From Paraburkholderia fungorum (GTDB lineage: Bacteria; Pseudomonadota; Gammaproteobacteria; Burkholderiales; Burkholderiaceae), in the NCBI RefSeq assembly GCF_003610895.1, contig NZ_MCAS01000010.1, forward strand, positions 124,001 to 188,000: 64,000 bases of DNA. The letters run 5' to 3'. Shown here one piece after another: positions 25,370 through 34,852 of the stretch; position 1 is the first letter of the stretch, and each line of letters starts with the position of its first letter. The notes beneath the pieces were generated by a model. The model was not told where the DNA came from. It searched no databases and was given only the letters and a program-made list of their open reading frames with translations. Made by a program: the position numbers and the translations under genes.

Positions 25370-26626
25370 TTATTTCTTCTTGTTGAACATCAGCATCAAT
25401 GAATCCCACACGCGGCCGACCACGCCGGCTTGCGGCACCGCTTGCAACGCGACCACCGGGAATTGGGCCAGCACCTTGCCATCGGCCACGAGCTTGGCGG
25501 TGCCGACCTGCTGACCATTCGCGATCGGTGCGATCAGCGGATCGATCTGCTCGATCTGCGGCTTCACCTTGTCGCCCATGCCCTTCGGCACGGTGATGTA
25601 CTGATCGCCCTTCACGCCGATCTGCACGGTATCCTGCGCACCCTTGTAGACGCGCGGCGTGCCCACCACCTGATTCGCTTTGTACAGACGCACCGTGTCA
25701 TACGCGGTGTAGCCGTAGTTCAGCATCTTCAGGCTGTCCTGCACGCGGTCGTGTTCCTTGGTCTCGCCCATCATCACCGAGACGAGACGGCGCGAGCCGT
25801 CGGTGGTGCCCGGCAGCGAACGCTTGGCGCTCGCGATCAGGCAGTAGCCTGCCGCTTGCGTATGGCCGGTCTTCAGACCGTCCACGGTCGGATCGATCCA
25901 CAGCAGACGGTTGCGGTTCGGCTGCTTGATCTTGTTGTACGTGAATTCCTTGACCGAGAAGATGTTGTAGTAGTCGGGGAAGTCACGGATCAGACGCGCC
26001 GACAGCACCGCGAGGTCGCCCGCCGTGGTGTAGTGCTGCGGGTCGGGCATGCCGTTCACGTCGGCGAAATGCGTGTGCGCCATGCCGAGCTTCTGCGCTT
26101 CGGTGTTCATCATGTTGACGAACTGCGCCTCGCTGCCGCCGACCAGTTCAGCCAGCGCGATCGCCGCGTCGTTACCCGACTGGATGATCATGCCGTACAC
26201 CAGATCGTGCACGGTCACCGGCTTGTTCGCTTCGATGAACATGCGCGATTCGTCGGTTTTCACCCGGCGCACCGCTTCGCTCGGCATCACCGTCTGGTCC
26301 ATCGTGATCTTCTTCGTCTGCAGTGCTTCGAAGACGAGGTACGCGGTCATCAGCTTGGTCAGCGAAGCCGGTTCGACGCGTTCGTCTGCATTGCCGGACG
26401 CGAGCACCTGATTGCTGGTGGCGTCGACGAGCACCCACGAGCGCGCGTTGACCGCGGGCGGCGGCACCTGCGCGAACGCCGTGCTGGCAACGAGCGTTGC
26501 CGGCAGCACGATGCCGAGGGTCACGGCACGGCTAAGCGTATGGGGAACAAACGAGGAAACTGACGGGAATGACGTGCGGCCGGAGAGGGAGAAACGCATA
26601 GGGTCGATTCGTGCGGAAAAATACAT
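25370..26626 (-). CDS. dacC: D-alanyl-D-alanine carboxypeptidase (penicillin-binding protein 5/6 type)
   Basis: This 418-residue serine peptidase is exported and membrane-attached through its C-terminus. It has a signal peptide (cleavage after about STAFA, residue 52), SXXK motif SLTK (88-91), SGN (150-152) and KTG (252-254), then the PBP5 C-terminal beta domain (about 310-400) and an amphipathic tail ending LMLMFNKKK. It trims the terminal D-Ala of peptidoglycan stem peptides. ATG 26599 (MRFSLSGR) is an equally possible start. It leads a dacC-dat-ybeD unit. Confidence 0.93.
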   Translation of the reverse strand: MYFSARIDPMRFSLSGRTSFPSVSSFVPHTLSRAVTLGIVLPATLVASTAFAQVPPPAVNARSWVLVDATSNQVLASGNADERVEPASLTKLMTAYLVFEALQTKKITMDQTVMPSEAVRRVKTDESRMFIEANKPVTVHDLVYGMIIQSGNDAAIALAELVGGSEAQFVNMMNTEAQKLGMAHTHFADVNGMPDPQHYTTAGDLAVLSARLIRDFPDYYNIFSVKEFTYNKIKQPNRNRLLWIDPTVDGLKTGHTQAAGYCLIASAKRSLPGTTDGSRRLVSVMMGETKEHDRVQDSLKMLNYGYTAYDTVRLYKANQVVGTPRVYKGAQDTVQIGVKGDQYITVPKGMGDKVKPQIEQIDPLIAPIANGQQVGTAKLVADGKVLAQFPVVALQAVPQAGVVGRVWDSLMLMFNKKK

Positions 26627-26932
26627 CGCGCGCAGGGCGCATAGTTTGGAGGAGCCGGTCGGCGAGCGTCAGGCCGTAAAAAACGGCGCGGCGCCCGTTG
26701 GACTTCCGGCCACGCGATCGGTTCGCGCAGCACGCCTCGCATCCGGCACCGCTGCGCGCGAGAAACAGGCTACGCGTCGCGCGAACTGCCGGGTGGGCGA
26801 TGCTGCGCCCAAAAAAGAGCGCTCATTATACGCGCGCTATCCTGATATCTCGGAGCAAAGGGCGGCGATTAATTTGCGTTTGCACATACCTGTACCCCGG
26901 AAAACGCGCGCGATGCCGCTCCTCACACCTCA
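26627..26932. other. Intergenic region upstream of dacC
   Basis: This 306-bp gap lies between the hydrolase stop and the carboxypeptidase start, all on the minus strand. It presumably holds the dacC promoter. I see no gene, repeat or clear promoter hexamers. Confidence 0.5.
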
Positions 26933-27577
26933 TCAACGCCACGCGTCGACGATGATCCGCTTCAGGATGTGCAGCTTGCGATGCAGAAAATGTTCTGCCC
27001 CCGGAATCACGACGACCGGCAATTCCTGCGGCCGCGCCCAGTCGTAAACCGACTGAATGGGCACGGTCTCGTCGGTTTCGCCGTGAATCACGAGAGTGTT
27101 CTCCGGCACGGGTGCGACTTCCCAACGGCTTGCCGCCGTGCCGACGAACACGATCCGCTCGATCGCCTGACCTTCTTCACGCAGCTTCGCCGCCACGTGC
27201 GACAGCACGAAGGTGCCAAACGAAAAACCCGCCAGTACGAGGGGCAGATCGCCCTGCCCGGCTTGCGCGCGCATGTGGTCGAGCACGGCGCGCAGATCGT
27301 CGCGCTCGCCAATGCCGGCATCGTGCTCGCCTTGCGTTTCGCCAACGCCGCGGAAATTCGAGCGGTACGTCACGTAATTCAATTGCACGAGCGTGCGCGC
27401 GAGCGTCTGCGCGACCTTGTTGTCCATCGTGCCGCCGAATAGCGGATGAGGATGCGCAACCAGTGCGATACCGCGCGGCGCGGCGCCGTTTTCACGCATT
27501 TCGTCGGGCAGATCCAGCGCGACCTCGATCTTGCCGACCGGGCCGTCGATCAGATATTTCTGTGTATGTACGTTCAT
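26933..27577 (-). CDS. Alpha/beta hydrolase
   Basis: This 214-residue cytosolic protein has the nucleophile elbow GFSFGTF (GXSXG), an early HPHPLFGGTMDNKV oxyanion-type segment, a late acidic residue in HGETDETVP and the catalytic His in GAEHFLH. It belongs to the group of short hydrolases related to dienelactone-hydrolase or CocE-like proteins; the substrate is unknown. It starts 8 bp after the ferredoxin gene on the same strand, so the two are cotranscribed. Confidence 0.85.
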   Translation of the reverse strand: MNVHTQKYLIDGPVGKIEVALDLPDEMRENGAAPRGIALVAHPHPLFGGTMDNKVAQTLARTLVQLNYVTYRSNFRGVGETQGEHDAGIGERDDLRAVLDHMRAQAGQGDLPLVLAGFSFGTFVLSHVAAKLREEGQAIERIVFVGTAASRWEVAPVPENTLVIHGETDETVPIQSVYDWARPQELPVVVIPGAEHFLHRKLHILKRIIVDAWR

Positions 27578-27585
27578 GGCGAAGC

Positions 27586-27909
27586 TTATTGATCGATTTT
27601 CAGACGCTCGACGATCTTGCCGTTCACAAGGTGCGAATCGACGATTTCATCGATGTCGTTCTCGTCGACATACGTGTACCAGACGCCTTCCGGATACACG
27701 ACGAGCGCCGGGCCGAGTTCGCAACGCTCGAGACAGCCGGCCTTGTTGATACGCACCTGGCCGGGCCCGGCGAGGCCGAGTTGCTTCACGCGTTTTTTTG
27801 CGTGTTCCTGCATCGCCTGCGCGTTGCAATTCGCGCAGCTCGGGCGCTCCGCGCCAGGATCGCGTTGATTCAGACAGAAGAAGACGTGGTACTTGTAGAA
27901 GGAATCCAT
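27586..27909 (-). CDS. Thioredoxin-like [2Fe-2S] ferredoxin
   Basis: This 107-residue protein has four cysteines in the thioredoxin-like ferredoxin pattern: VFFCLN, SCANCN and KAGCLERC. It then continues GPALVVYPEGVWYTYVDEND. These proteins carry one [2Fe-2S] cluster and pass electrons to unknown partners. ATG 27909 (MDSFYKYHVFFC) matches the family N-terminus; the frame open further upstream is low-complexity. It is upstream of the hydrolase gene with an 8-bp gap. Confidence 0.88.
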   Translation of the reverse strand: MDSFYKYHVFFCLNQRDPGAERPSCANCNAQAMQEHAKKRVKQLGLAGPGQVRINKAGCLERCELGPALVVYPEGVWYTYVDENDIDEIVDSHLVNGKIVERLKIDQ

Positions 27910-28125
27910 GATGTCCGGAGGCGAGACTGTAAGAGTGGAGAGTGACGCTGTTAGCGCTGCGGCGCGCCTGTTGTGCGGACGATTATAGCGAGCGGGGCTG
28001 GCGGTCGCCGAACCATGGGCGGACAACGGCTCGCGGCCCGGCCGGGTTTGCAGCGCGCCTTGCGCAAGTCTCAGGCAACTGCCTCACGCCACCTGTTCGG
28101 GCAGCTCTCAGCCGCCGCCCCCGCT

Positions 28126-29283
28126 TCATGCGTGCTTCACGCGCCGCCTGAGCCACACCTGTTCGACGAGATAGGCGAGCCACACCAGCGCCGCATATGG
28201 CCAGATCCACGCGATCCAGTGCGCGAGACCATTGAAGTGCAGATAGCGGCCCTGGCGCCAGTCGGCCAGCACGGCATCGAAATACGGATTCACCGGCAGC
28301 AGATTGACCAGCACCAGCGCCACCGTGAGGGCGCCAGCCGCGAGCGCCGCACGCGACCTGCGCCGCAGCCGCAGCGCGAGGAGCGCCGCGCCGCTGCCGC
28401 ACACGAGCCCCGCCATTGCGCCGGGCGTCGCCCAGTCGAAGGCGAGGCCGGATTGCGATTGCAAAAACGTCGCGCCCGCCTTCACACACAAGGTCGTGGC
28501 GACAAACACGATCAACAGCCGCACGAGCGGTGCATGGCGGCGCACCGGCAGCGAAGCCAGCGCGAGGACCGCGAACAGATTGAGCGTCGTGATGACGGTT
28601 TCCCACCCGTCGTCCGGCAGCCATGCGGCCACCAGCGCAGGCCACGCGCCGACGTGCCACGCCGCGGGGGTCCACGCGAGCAGCGCATCTTGCGTCGTCG
28701 AATCGAAACGCAGCCAGAGCTCGCGTGGCCAGTTACCCAATCCGAACAGGCGGGGCGCCGGATACATCGTCGCGAACGGCCACAAGGCGACGAGACACGC
28801 GAGCGCGGCCGAGTCGCGCTCGAACCAGAGAAGCCGCAAACGCCGCAACAAGCCGCGATCGAGCAACGCACCGGTGGCCGGCGACACGATCGCCGCACCG
28901 AGCAGCGCACCGAGCGCGTTGGCGGCCAGATCGAGGTTGGACGCGACGCGCGTCGGCAGATAGGTCTGCACCGCTTCCATCACGCCCGACAGCAATCCGC
29001 CGAGCACGAAGGCCAACGCCACCGCCAGCGCACCGCGCCAGCGCGGATACACCGCGAGCACCACCAGCGCGCCGAACGGCATATAGCCGAGCACATTCGT
29101 GACGACATCGAAGGCCGTCAGGTACTGCGGCATGGGATCGGACAGATAGGCAAACGGCGCGAGGCCGAGCGAACGCCAGCCGGAAAACGGATACCACGAA
29201 CCGTAGACGATCAGCGCCGCGTACAGCCCCAACGCCTGCCGGGCAAGCGCCGACGGGCGGCGCTGCCAGGGTTTGACGCTCAT
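28126..29283 (-). CDS. VanZ-family membrane protein
   Basis: This 385-residue polytopic protein has about 8-10 hydrophobic segments. The N-terminal part shows the VanZ pattern: GSWYPFSGW, then DVVTNVLGYMPFGAL, GVMEAVQTYLPTRVASNLDLAANALGALLGA. The VanZ family relates to teicoplanin resistance in Gram-positive bacteria but its members in Proteobacteria have no known function. It lies 31 bp downstream of the MCE lipoprotein gene on the same strand and may be cotranscribed. Confidence 0.82.
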   Translation of the reverse strand: MSVKPWQRRPSALARQALGLYAALIVYGSWYPFSGWRSLGLAPFAYLSDPMPQYLTAFDVVTNVLGYMPFGALVVLAVYPRWRGALAVALAFVLGGLLSGVMEAVQTYLPTRVASNLDLAANALGALLGAAIVSPATGALLDRGLLRRLRLLWFERDSAALACLVALWPFATMYPAPRLFGLGNWPRELWLRFDSTTQDALLAWTPAAWHVGAWPALVAAWLPDDGWETVITTLNLFAVLALASLPVRRHAPLVRLLIVFVATTLCVKAGATFLQSQSGLAFDWATPGAMAGLVCGSGAALLALRLRRRSRAALAAGALTVALVLVNLLPVNPYFDAVLADWRQGRYLHFNGLAHWIAWIWPYAALVWLAYLVEQVWLRRRVKHA

Positions 29284-29314
29284 GCAGCGCTCCGTTGCGT
29301 GCGCTGCATGCCGG

Positions 29315-29947
29315 TCATTGCGCGGCGACCAGCGCCTGCACGCCGAGCCATGCGCTGATCTGCGCGACGAGATCGTCGCTGGCCGCGGAGAGGGCCTGCG
29401 CGCCGCCGGCGGCGTCCGCCGAACTGGACGGCGCGCGCGCGATAAAGGTGCGCTGGCCGATCACCTTGCCGTTTTGCGTCAACGTGGCGCGCGCGGTAAC
29501 CGCCGCGTGGCTTTCCGACTGGCTATCGAAGACCTGTTCGAACTGGCTCAGATCGACCTTCAGGACCGGGGCATGCACACCGTCGGCGCCAGTCAGCACG
29601 GTGCCACGCGAACTGAGCGCGCCACGCAGACGCTGGGTCAGCAGTTGTGACGGCGCCATGGTCCAGTGGCTATTCGCGTACGACGCCGTCTGCTGCGCGT
29701 CGGCGTAGCTGAGCCGGTAAATCAGCTTGTCGGAATCGAGATTCTCGGGCGCGGTGACATCGAGCACCTTCACCACCGGCAGCGTGCCGGCCGAGGCCGC
29801 CGGATTCGGCGGCCCAAGGTCGTAGCGAATGTCCGAGATCGCCGCGGGGGTACCGGCGCAGCCGGCAGCCAGCACGCCGAACGCGAGCAACACCGCAAGC
29901 GCGGCGCTCGAGGACAACAATCGATGAATCGAGCGTGACATAACCAT
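29315..29947 (-). CDS. ABC-type transport auxiliary lipoprotein (PqiC-like) of MCE system
   Basis: This 210-residue lipoprotein has lipobox LAAGC after a basic, hydrophobic signal (MSRSIHRLLSSS). The mature part starts AGTPAAISDIRYDLGPP and contains the PqiC/YmbA-like fold (about 40-200). Such outer-membrane lipoproteins act as docking partners for MCE tunnels. AAGGA lies 8 bases before ATG 29941 and closer to ATG 29947, so the start may be residue 3. It follows the MlaD-like gene by 28 bp. Confidence 0.85.
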   Translation of the reverse strand: MVMSRSIHRLLSSSAALAVLLAFGVLAAGCAGTPAAISDIRYDLGPPNPAASAGTLPVVKVLDVTAPENLDSDKLIYRLSYADAQQTASYANSHWTMAPSQLLTQRLRGALSSRGTVLTGADGVHAPVLKVDLSQFEQVFDSQSESHAAVTARATLTQNGKVIGQRTFIARAPSSSADAAGGAQALSAASDDLVAQISAWLGVQALVAAQ

Positions 29948-29975
29948 GTTCCTTCTTCAAAACCTTCAGATCATT

Positions 29976-30950
29976 TCATTGGGCAGCGTGCGCGGCGGCA
30001 CGGGCAGCGGGCCACGTGAAACCGGCTTCGCCAGGGCCTGGCGCCGCCCTCGGCGCACCGAACAGCACGCTGCGCGGATTCGTGCTGAACGTGTCGGCAG
30101 CGCGGTCCACCGAACGGGCCGCGGAGCGCACGTCTTCGGCAAGCGAATTGACGCGCGGCAGCGTGTCGTAACCGACGCGCGCCGACAAGTCCTGGATCGA
30201 ACTGTCCATCGAGACCAGCGCGTCCCCGGCTTGCTGCGCTGCCGTGCCGACCTTGTTCAGGTTGGTCTCGAACGGCCCGTCCGGGCGATTCAGACTGGTG
30301 ATCAGCTCATTGGTCGAGGCCAGCGTGCGATCCAGTGTGTTCAACGTGGCGGGCAGCTTGCCGGCCGCCGGCGCCATCTGCTGGGTCAGCGTGGCGACAC
30401 CGTCGGCGGCCTTCTGAAGACTCGCTGCGGTGCCCTGCAACTGGCTGACCATCTCCGGCGACAACAGATTGTCGACGTCGTCGGTGACTTTTTCGAGTTT
30501 GCGCAGCAGGACATCGCCGCGCTGCTGCAGCTGATCGAGCAAACCCGGCCGCATTGGCAATTGCGCCACATCTTTCACCGACGAGGCGAGCGGCGTCGGA
30601 TCTCGCCCATTGTCATCCAGCTGGATGAAGGCGATACCCGTCACACCCTGGAACCCGAGGCTGCCGAACGTTGAATGCGTAATCGGCGCGTGCGTGTCGA
30701 CGAGGATGCGGATCAGAATCTGCCCCGGATGATCCCGGTCGAATTTGATCGACTGCACCTTGCCGACGTCGAGCCCGCGATAGCGCACCGCCGCGTCGGT
30801 ATAGAGCCCCGTGACGTTGGTGCGCGCGATCAGGTCGTACGGCACCCGCACAGAACGGTCGACGTTGAACAGGAAAGCCGCCACCGCTATCGTGGCCAGC
30901 AGGACCACCGTGAAGAGCCCCGCCCAGAAGGCATGTGATTTGTTTTCCAT
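29976..30950 (-). CDS. MlaD-like MCE-domain lipid transport protein
   Basis: This protein of about 324 residues has an N-terminal anchor helix (FWAGLFTVVLLATIAVAAFL), one MCE domain (about residues 35-115; VTGLYTDAAVRYRGLDVGKV) and a long helical C-terminal region (about 150-310) resembling the tunnel-forming part of long MCE proteins. It bridges the periplasm to move phospholipids. ATG 30950 (MENKSHAFWAG) is chosen at the family N-terminus; upstream frame codons encode Arg/Cys-rich noise. It is 16 bp after the ATPase gene. Confidence 0.88.
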   Translation of the reverse strand: MENKSHAFWAGLFTVVLLATIAVAAFLFNVDRSVRVPYDLIARTNVTGLYTDAAVRYRGLDVGKVQSIKFDRDHPGQILIRILVDTHAPITHSTFGSLGFQGVTGIAFIQLDDNGRDPTPLASSVKDVAQLPMRPGLLDQLQQRGDVLLRKLEKVTDDVDNLLSPEMVSQLQGTAASLQKAADGVATLTQQMAPAAGKLPATLNTLDRTLASTNELITSLNRPDGPFETNLNKVGTAAQQAGDALVSMDSSIQDLSARVGYDTLPRVNSLAEDVRSAARSVDRAADTFSTNPRSVLFGAPRAAPGPGEAGFTWPAARAAAHAAQ

Positions 30951-30966
30951 TGTCAGGTTCCCTGGT

Positions 30967-31845
30967 TCACAGCGGCAATTCGGACGATGCCGATTCGAGC
31001 GCGGCGCGCGGCAATTTGGCGCGGCGTTCCGGTGGCAGCGCCTGCAGCGCGCGACGCCCGCGCAGGCCGAGGAAATATTCGCGGATAAAAGGATGATCGA
31101 CACCCGCGGCCTCTTCAACCGGCGCCGCGACCAGCACCTTGCGATCCGCCAGCACGGCGACGCGGGTGGACAGCGCGATCATCGTGTCCAGATCGTGCGT
31201 GACCATCACCACGGTCAGACCGAGCGCGCGATGCAGCGCGGAAATCAGCTCGACAAATTCGTCGGACGCCTGCGGATCGAGACCGGCGGTCGGTTCGTCG
31301 AGAAACAGCAGTTCGGGTTCGAGCGCGATGGCGCGCGCGATACCCACGCGCTTGATCATGCCGCCCGAGAGCGCCGACGGCATCTTCGACGCGTGCTTGC
31401 ACGGCAGGCCGACCATCTCGAGCTTGAGCATCACGATGTCGCGCAGCAGGTCCTCAGGTATCTTGCCGAGTTCGCGCAAGGGCTGCGCGACGTTATCGAA
31501 CACCGAGAGCGACGAAAACAGCGCGCCGCGCTGAAACAGCATCCCGGAGCGGCTGCGCATGAGCAGCGCGGTTTCGGGCGCAATGGTGGAAATGTCCTCG
31601 CCGAACAGCTTGATGGTTCCCGACGACGGCCGCTCCAGGCCGAGAATCTGCCGCACCAGCGTGGTCTTGCCCGAGCCGGAGCCGCCGACGATCGAGACGA
31701 TCTCGCCGCGCCGCACATCGAAATTGAGATGCTGATGCACGATGTTGCGGCCGTAGCGCTTGGTGATGTCGATCACCTCGATTACCGGCTCCGCGATCTC
31801 AGGCATCGGTTGGCCGCGTACGGCCTGGGTGAGTGGCGCGATCAT
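30967..31845 (-). CDS. MlaF-like ABC ATPase of MCE system
   Basis: This 292-residue ATPase has Walker A GGSGSGKT, Q-loop FQRGALFSSLSV, signature LSGGMIKR (the MlaF form), Walker B ELLFLDEPTAGLDP and switch VTHDLDTM. The FQxGALFxSLxVxxN sequence is typical of MCE-system ATPases. ATG 31845 overlaps the stop of the MlaE-like gene by 4 bp. The C-terminal 25 residues are an Arg/Ala-rich extension. It powers lipid movement between membranes. Confidence 0.92.
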   Translation of the reverse strand: MIAPLTQAVRGQPMPEIAEPVIEVIDITKRYGRNIVHQHLNFDVRRGEIVSIVGGSGSGKTTLVRQILGLERPSSGTIKLFGEDISTIAPETALLMRSRSGMLFQRGALFSSLSVFDNVAQPLRELGKIPEDLLRDIVMLKLEMVGLPCKHASKMPSALSGGMIKRVGIARAIALEPELLFLDEPTAGLDPQASDEFVELISALHRALGLTVVMVTHDLDTMIALSTRVAVLADRKVLVAAPVEEAAGVDHPFIREYFLGLRGRRALQALPPERRAKLPRAALESASSELPL

Positions 31846-33011
31846 CCTAGCCCCACGTTCTGGAAGAGGATCGCGAACACCGCGTCCGCGAGAATCACGA
31901 TGGTGATCGAGGTCACCACCGAGGTCGTCGTGCCTTCGCCCAGGCTTTGCGAATTGGCCTTGATACGGAAACCGAAGTGACAGCCGACAATCGCGATCAG
32001 CATGCCGAACGCCACGCCCTTGCCGAGGCCGATCCACAGATTCGCGACCGGCACGACGCCTGGCAACGCGCGCGCGAAATAACTCATGTCGATGCCGAGC
32101 ACGACCTTGGCGGCAAGCGCGCCGCCCGTCAACGCGATGATGTTGGTCCACATCACGAGCAGCGGCATGGCCACGCCGAGTGCGACCACGCGCGGCAGAA
32201 TCAGCCGCAGACCGTGAGGAATGCCCATCACGCGCATGGCGTCGAGTTCTTCCGTGACACGCATCACGCCGATCTGCGCGGTAATCGCGGAACCCGAGCG
32301 GCCCGCCACCAGAATCGCCGACAGCACCGGCCCCAATTCGCGAATCACCGACAACCCGAGGATATTGACGATGTACTGATTCGCGCCAAAAAGCCGCAGT
32401 TGCTGCGCGGACAGATAACTCAGCACGATGCCGATCAGGAACGCGACCAGCGCGGTGATCGGCAACGCCTTGGTGCCGGCGTTATAGATGTTCGCGGAGA
32501 TTTCGGTCCATGGCGTGATTTTCGGCTTGCGCAGGATCGCGAAGAGATCGATCACGACCTGCCCGAGCATGCCGAACCCGCCGTACAGATGCTCGAAGAA
32601 CGAGAATATCGCGAGACCCAGCCGGGTGAACGGATCGACCTTGACTACCGGCTCGACCTTTTCGCGCGCCGTGTCGAGCAGCGCGATACGCTCGAAAATG
32701 TCACGTTGCGTGTCGGTGAGCGTGGTGTCCGGCGGCATCTTGTGGCCCCACACGCGCCACAATGCCTGGCCGCCGACGTGGTCCATCCGGTCGATACGCG
32801 ACAGGTCCCACTCACGGATACCCTCAGCGCCGATCAGCGAGCGCAGCAGGGGAATCACGTGACCGGTGGCCTTGTCGCGTGCGAGCGCGAGCGCCGTCCA
32901 CTGGCCCGAAAGCCGGACGATCTTGCCTTGGCTGCCTGCCGCGACTTCAAGGCCGGGCGGAGTGTCGTAGTTCAAGGATCGCTGCAATCTGGTTATCGGA
33001 TTAGGGGTCAT
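31842..33011 (-). CDS. MlaE-like permease with N-terminal STAS-like domain
   Basis: This 389-residue protein has residues about 1-125 forming a soluble STAS/MlaB-like domain (GKIVRLSGQWTALALA, WDLSRIDRMDHVGGQALWRVW) and residues about 150-389 forming the MlaE permease (RELGPVLSAILVAGRSGSAITAQIG, VTEELDAMRVMGI). In E. coli MlaB is a separate protein, so here the two are fused. ATG 33011 (MTPNPITRL) is likely; an in-frame ATG at 33083 would overlap the birA start. It is the first gene of the MCE operon and divergent from birA. Confidence 0.9.
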   Translation of the reverse strand: MTPNPITRLQRSLNYDTPPGLEVAAGSQGKIVRLSGQWTALALARDKATGHVIPLLRSLIGAEGIREWDLSRIDRMDHVGGQALWRVWGHKMPPDTTLTDTQRDIFERIALLDTAREKVEPVVKVDPFTRLGLAIFSFFEHLYGGFGMLGQVVIDLFAILRKPKITPWTEISANIYNAGTKALPITALVAFLIGIVLSYLSAQQLRLFGANQYIVNILGLSVIRELGPVLSAILVAGRSGSAITAQIGVMRVTEELDAMRVMGIPHGLRLILPRVVALGVAMPLLVMWTNIIALTGGALAAKVVLGIDMSYFARALPGVVPVANLWIGLGKGVAFGMLIAIVGCHFGFRIKANSQSLGEGTTTSVVTSITIVILADAVFAILFQNVGLG

Positions 33012-33068
33012 TGTAACGAAGGCGCGGCGGATGAACTGTGCCCGTGGGCTCGCAGCGTTCGCTGTCGC

Positions 33069-33074
33069 TACAAT
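33069..33074 (+). promoter_or_regulatory. -10 element directly before birA
   Basis: GCTACAATATGG contains TACAAT only 7 bases before the birA ATG at 33082. Initiation at normal distance would fall at or next to the start codon, giving a leaderless or nearly leaderless mRNA. Confidence 0.45.
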
Positions 33075-33081
33075 ATGGTTC

Positions 33082-33987
33082 ATGAACGCCTCCAAGACCC
33101 CACCCCAAGCCGCTCCGGCTTCCGACTGGCGCATCGACCGCGAGCGCGCCGTCGCGCTATTCGGTCCGCATGCGCATGACTGGCCGATCGAGATCGTCGA
33201 GGAAACCGGCTCGACCAACGCCGACCTGATGACGCGCGTCAAGGCGTTGCCGCGTAAAGCCGGCGCGCTGCCGCGGCCGATCGTGCGGGTCGCGTATCTG
33301 CAAACCGCAGGCCGCGGCCGCCGTGGCCGTCCATGGTATGCGGAACCGGGCAATGCGCTGCTGTTTTCGGTCGCCTGCGTGTTGCCGCGTCCGCTCGAAG
33401 GGCTGGCGGGCTTGAGCCTCGCAGTGGGCGTGGCGCTGGTCGACGGGCTGCGCTCGCTGCCGGTCGCGGGCCCCGGGCAGATCGCGCTGAAGTGGCCCAA
33501 CGACGTCCTGCTCGAAGGCGACAAGCTCGCCGGTATCCTGATCGAAACCGCGTGGAGCACGGATGACGCAAGCGCCGTGGTGATCGGCATCGGCACCAAT
33601 GTGAAGGGTGCGGACGAACTCGCCACCAAAGTCAGCGCGCTCAACGCCAACATTCCGGCACAAGCGCGCGGCACCGTGCCGACCGCGCTGCAACGCGCGC
33701 TGCCGAACGCGAACCTCACCGATACGCTGGCGGCGGAACTGAATGCGCTCGAACCCGCGTTGCAGCGCTTCGGCGCTGACGGCTTCGCACCCTTCCAGGC
33801 GCGCTGGAACGCCGTGCACGCCTACGCAGGCCGCGAAGTCGTGCTACTGGAGCAAGGCCAGGAACTGGCTCGCGGCGTGGCCGCAGGGGTCGACGAACGC
33901 GGGCAACTGTTGCTCAACACGGCGGCGGGCCGCCTGACCGTGGCGACCGGTGACGTCTCGCTGCGTCTGGCCGACGGTGCTGCATGA
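33082..33987 (+). CDS. birA: Biotin--[acetyl-CoA-carboxylase] ligase
   Basis: This 301-residue biotin protein ligase has [11 protein letters not shown], the biotinyl-AMP loop [40 protein letters not shown], and a C-terminal SH3-like domain (about 250-295). The N-terminus before the catalytic domain is too short for the winged helix of E. coli BirA, so this is a ligase without the biotin repressor function. ATG 33082 is used since the alternative 33031 runs through the promoter. It overlaps coaX by 4 bp. Confidence 0.93.
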   Translation: MNASKTPPQAAPASDWRIDRERAVALFGPHAHDWPIEIVEETGSTNADLMTRVKALPRKAGALPRPIVRVAYLQTAGRGRRGRPWYAEPGNALLFSVACVLPRPLEGLAGLSLAVGVALVDGLRSLPVAGPGQIALKWPNDVLLEGDKLAGILIETAWSTDDASAVVIGIGTNVKGADELATKVSALNANIPAQARGTVPTALQRALPNANLTDTLAAELNALEPALQRFGADGFAPFQARWNAVHAYAGREVVLLEQGQELARGVAAGVDERGQLLLNTAAGRLTVATGDVSLRLADGAA

Positions 33988-34799
33988 CGAGCAGCGCGCC
34001 TTATCTGTTGATCGACGCAGGCAATAGCCGCATCAAGTGGGCGCTGGTACAGCCGGACGGCACGCAAATCGCCGCCGGCGCGCTCGCGCACGGCGGTGCC
34101 GACCAGCCTGATTGGCCGGGTTTGCCGACGCCGGGCAGTGCATGGATATCGAACGTGGCAGGCGAAGCTGTCGCGGCGTGGATTGCTGCGCGCCTCGACG
34201 CTCACTGGCCGCAACTGCCGCGCACGACGATCCGCGCCTGCGCACAGCAATGCGGCGTGACCAACAGCTACACCACGCCGAATGCGCTCGGCAGTGACCG
34301 CTGGGCCGGTCTGATTGGCGCGCACGCGGCGTTTCCCGGTGAAAATCTGCTGATTGCAACGTTCGGCACCGCGACCACGCTTGAAGCGTTGCGTGCGGAC
34401 GGCTGCTTTGTCGGCGGCCTGATCGCGCCGGGATGGACCTTGATGATGCGCTCGCTCGGCGAGCACACCGCGCAACTGCCGACGCTCGACGCCAACGCGG
34501 CGCGCGGCCTGCTCGACACGGACGCCACGTCCCGCCGGGAACGCCAGGGCCCGTTCTTCGCGACCGATACGCCACGCTCGCTATCGGCCGGGTGCACGTT
34601 GGCGCAAGCCGGTCTGATCGAACGTATGTGGCGCGATTTGCAGGACGAATGGCAGGTGCCGGTGCGCCTCGTGGTCAGCGGCGGTGCCGTGGACGAAGTG
34701 ACAAGTGCGCTAAAAGTGCCGCATACTCGCCACGATTCGCTGGTGCTGTCGGGGCTTGCGCTCATTGCCGCCGAAGGCACGCTGGCAGGCGGCGCCTGA
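33984..34799 (+). CDS. coaX: Type III pantothenate kinase
   Basis: This 271-residue enzyme of the ASKHA fold catalyses the first step of coenzyme A synthesis and is not inhibited by CoA in known members. Motifs: [15 protein letters not shown] (phosphate 1), [12 protein letters not shown], and [11 protein letters not shown]. Its ATG overlaps the birA stop (ATGA), so the two cofactor genes are coupled, a layout known in beta-proteobacteria. Confidence 0.95.
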   Translation: MTSSAPYLLIDAGNSRIKWALVQPDGTQIAAGALAHGGADQPDWPGLPTPGSAWISNVAGEAVAAWIAARLDAHWPQLPRTTIRACAQQCGVTNSYTTPNALGSDRWAGLIGAHAAFPGENLLIATFGTATTLEALRADGCFVGGLIAPGWTLMMRSLGEHTAQLPTLDANAARGLLDTDATSRRERQGPFFATDTPRSLSAGCTLAQAGLIERMWRDLQDEWQVPVRLVVSGGAVDEVTSALKVPHTRHDSLVLSGLALIAAEGTLAGGA

Positions 34800-34852
34800 G
34801 CCGCGGCCATATGGATAACGGCGGCTGAACTCATCGACCGGGAATACGAACA

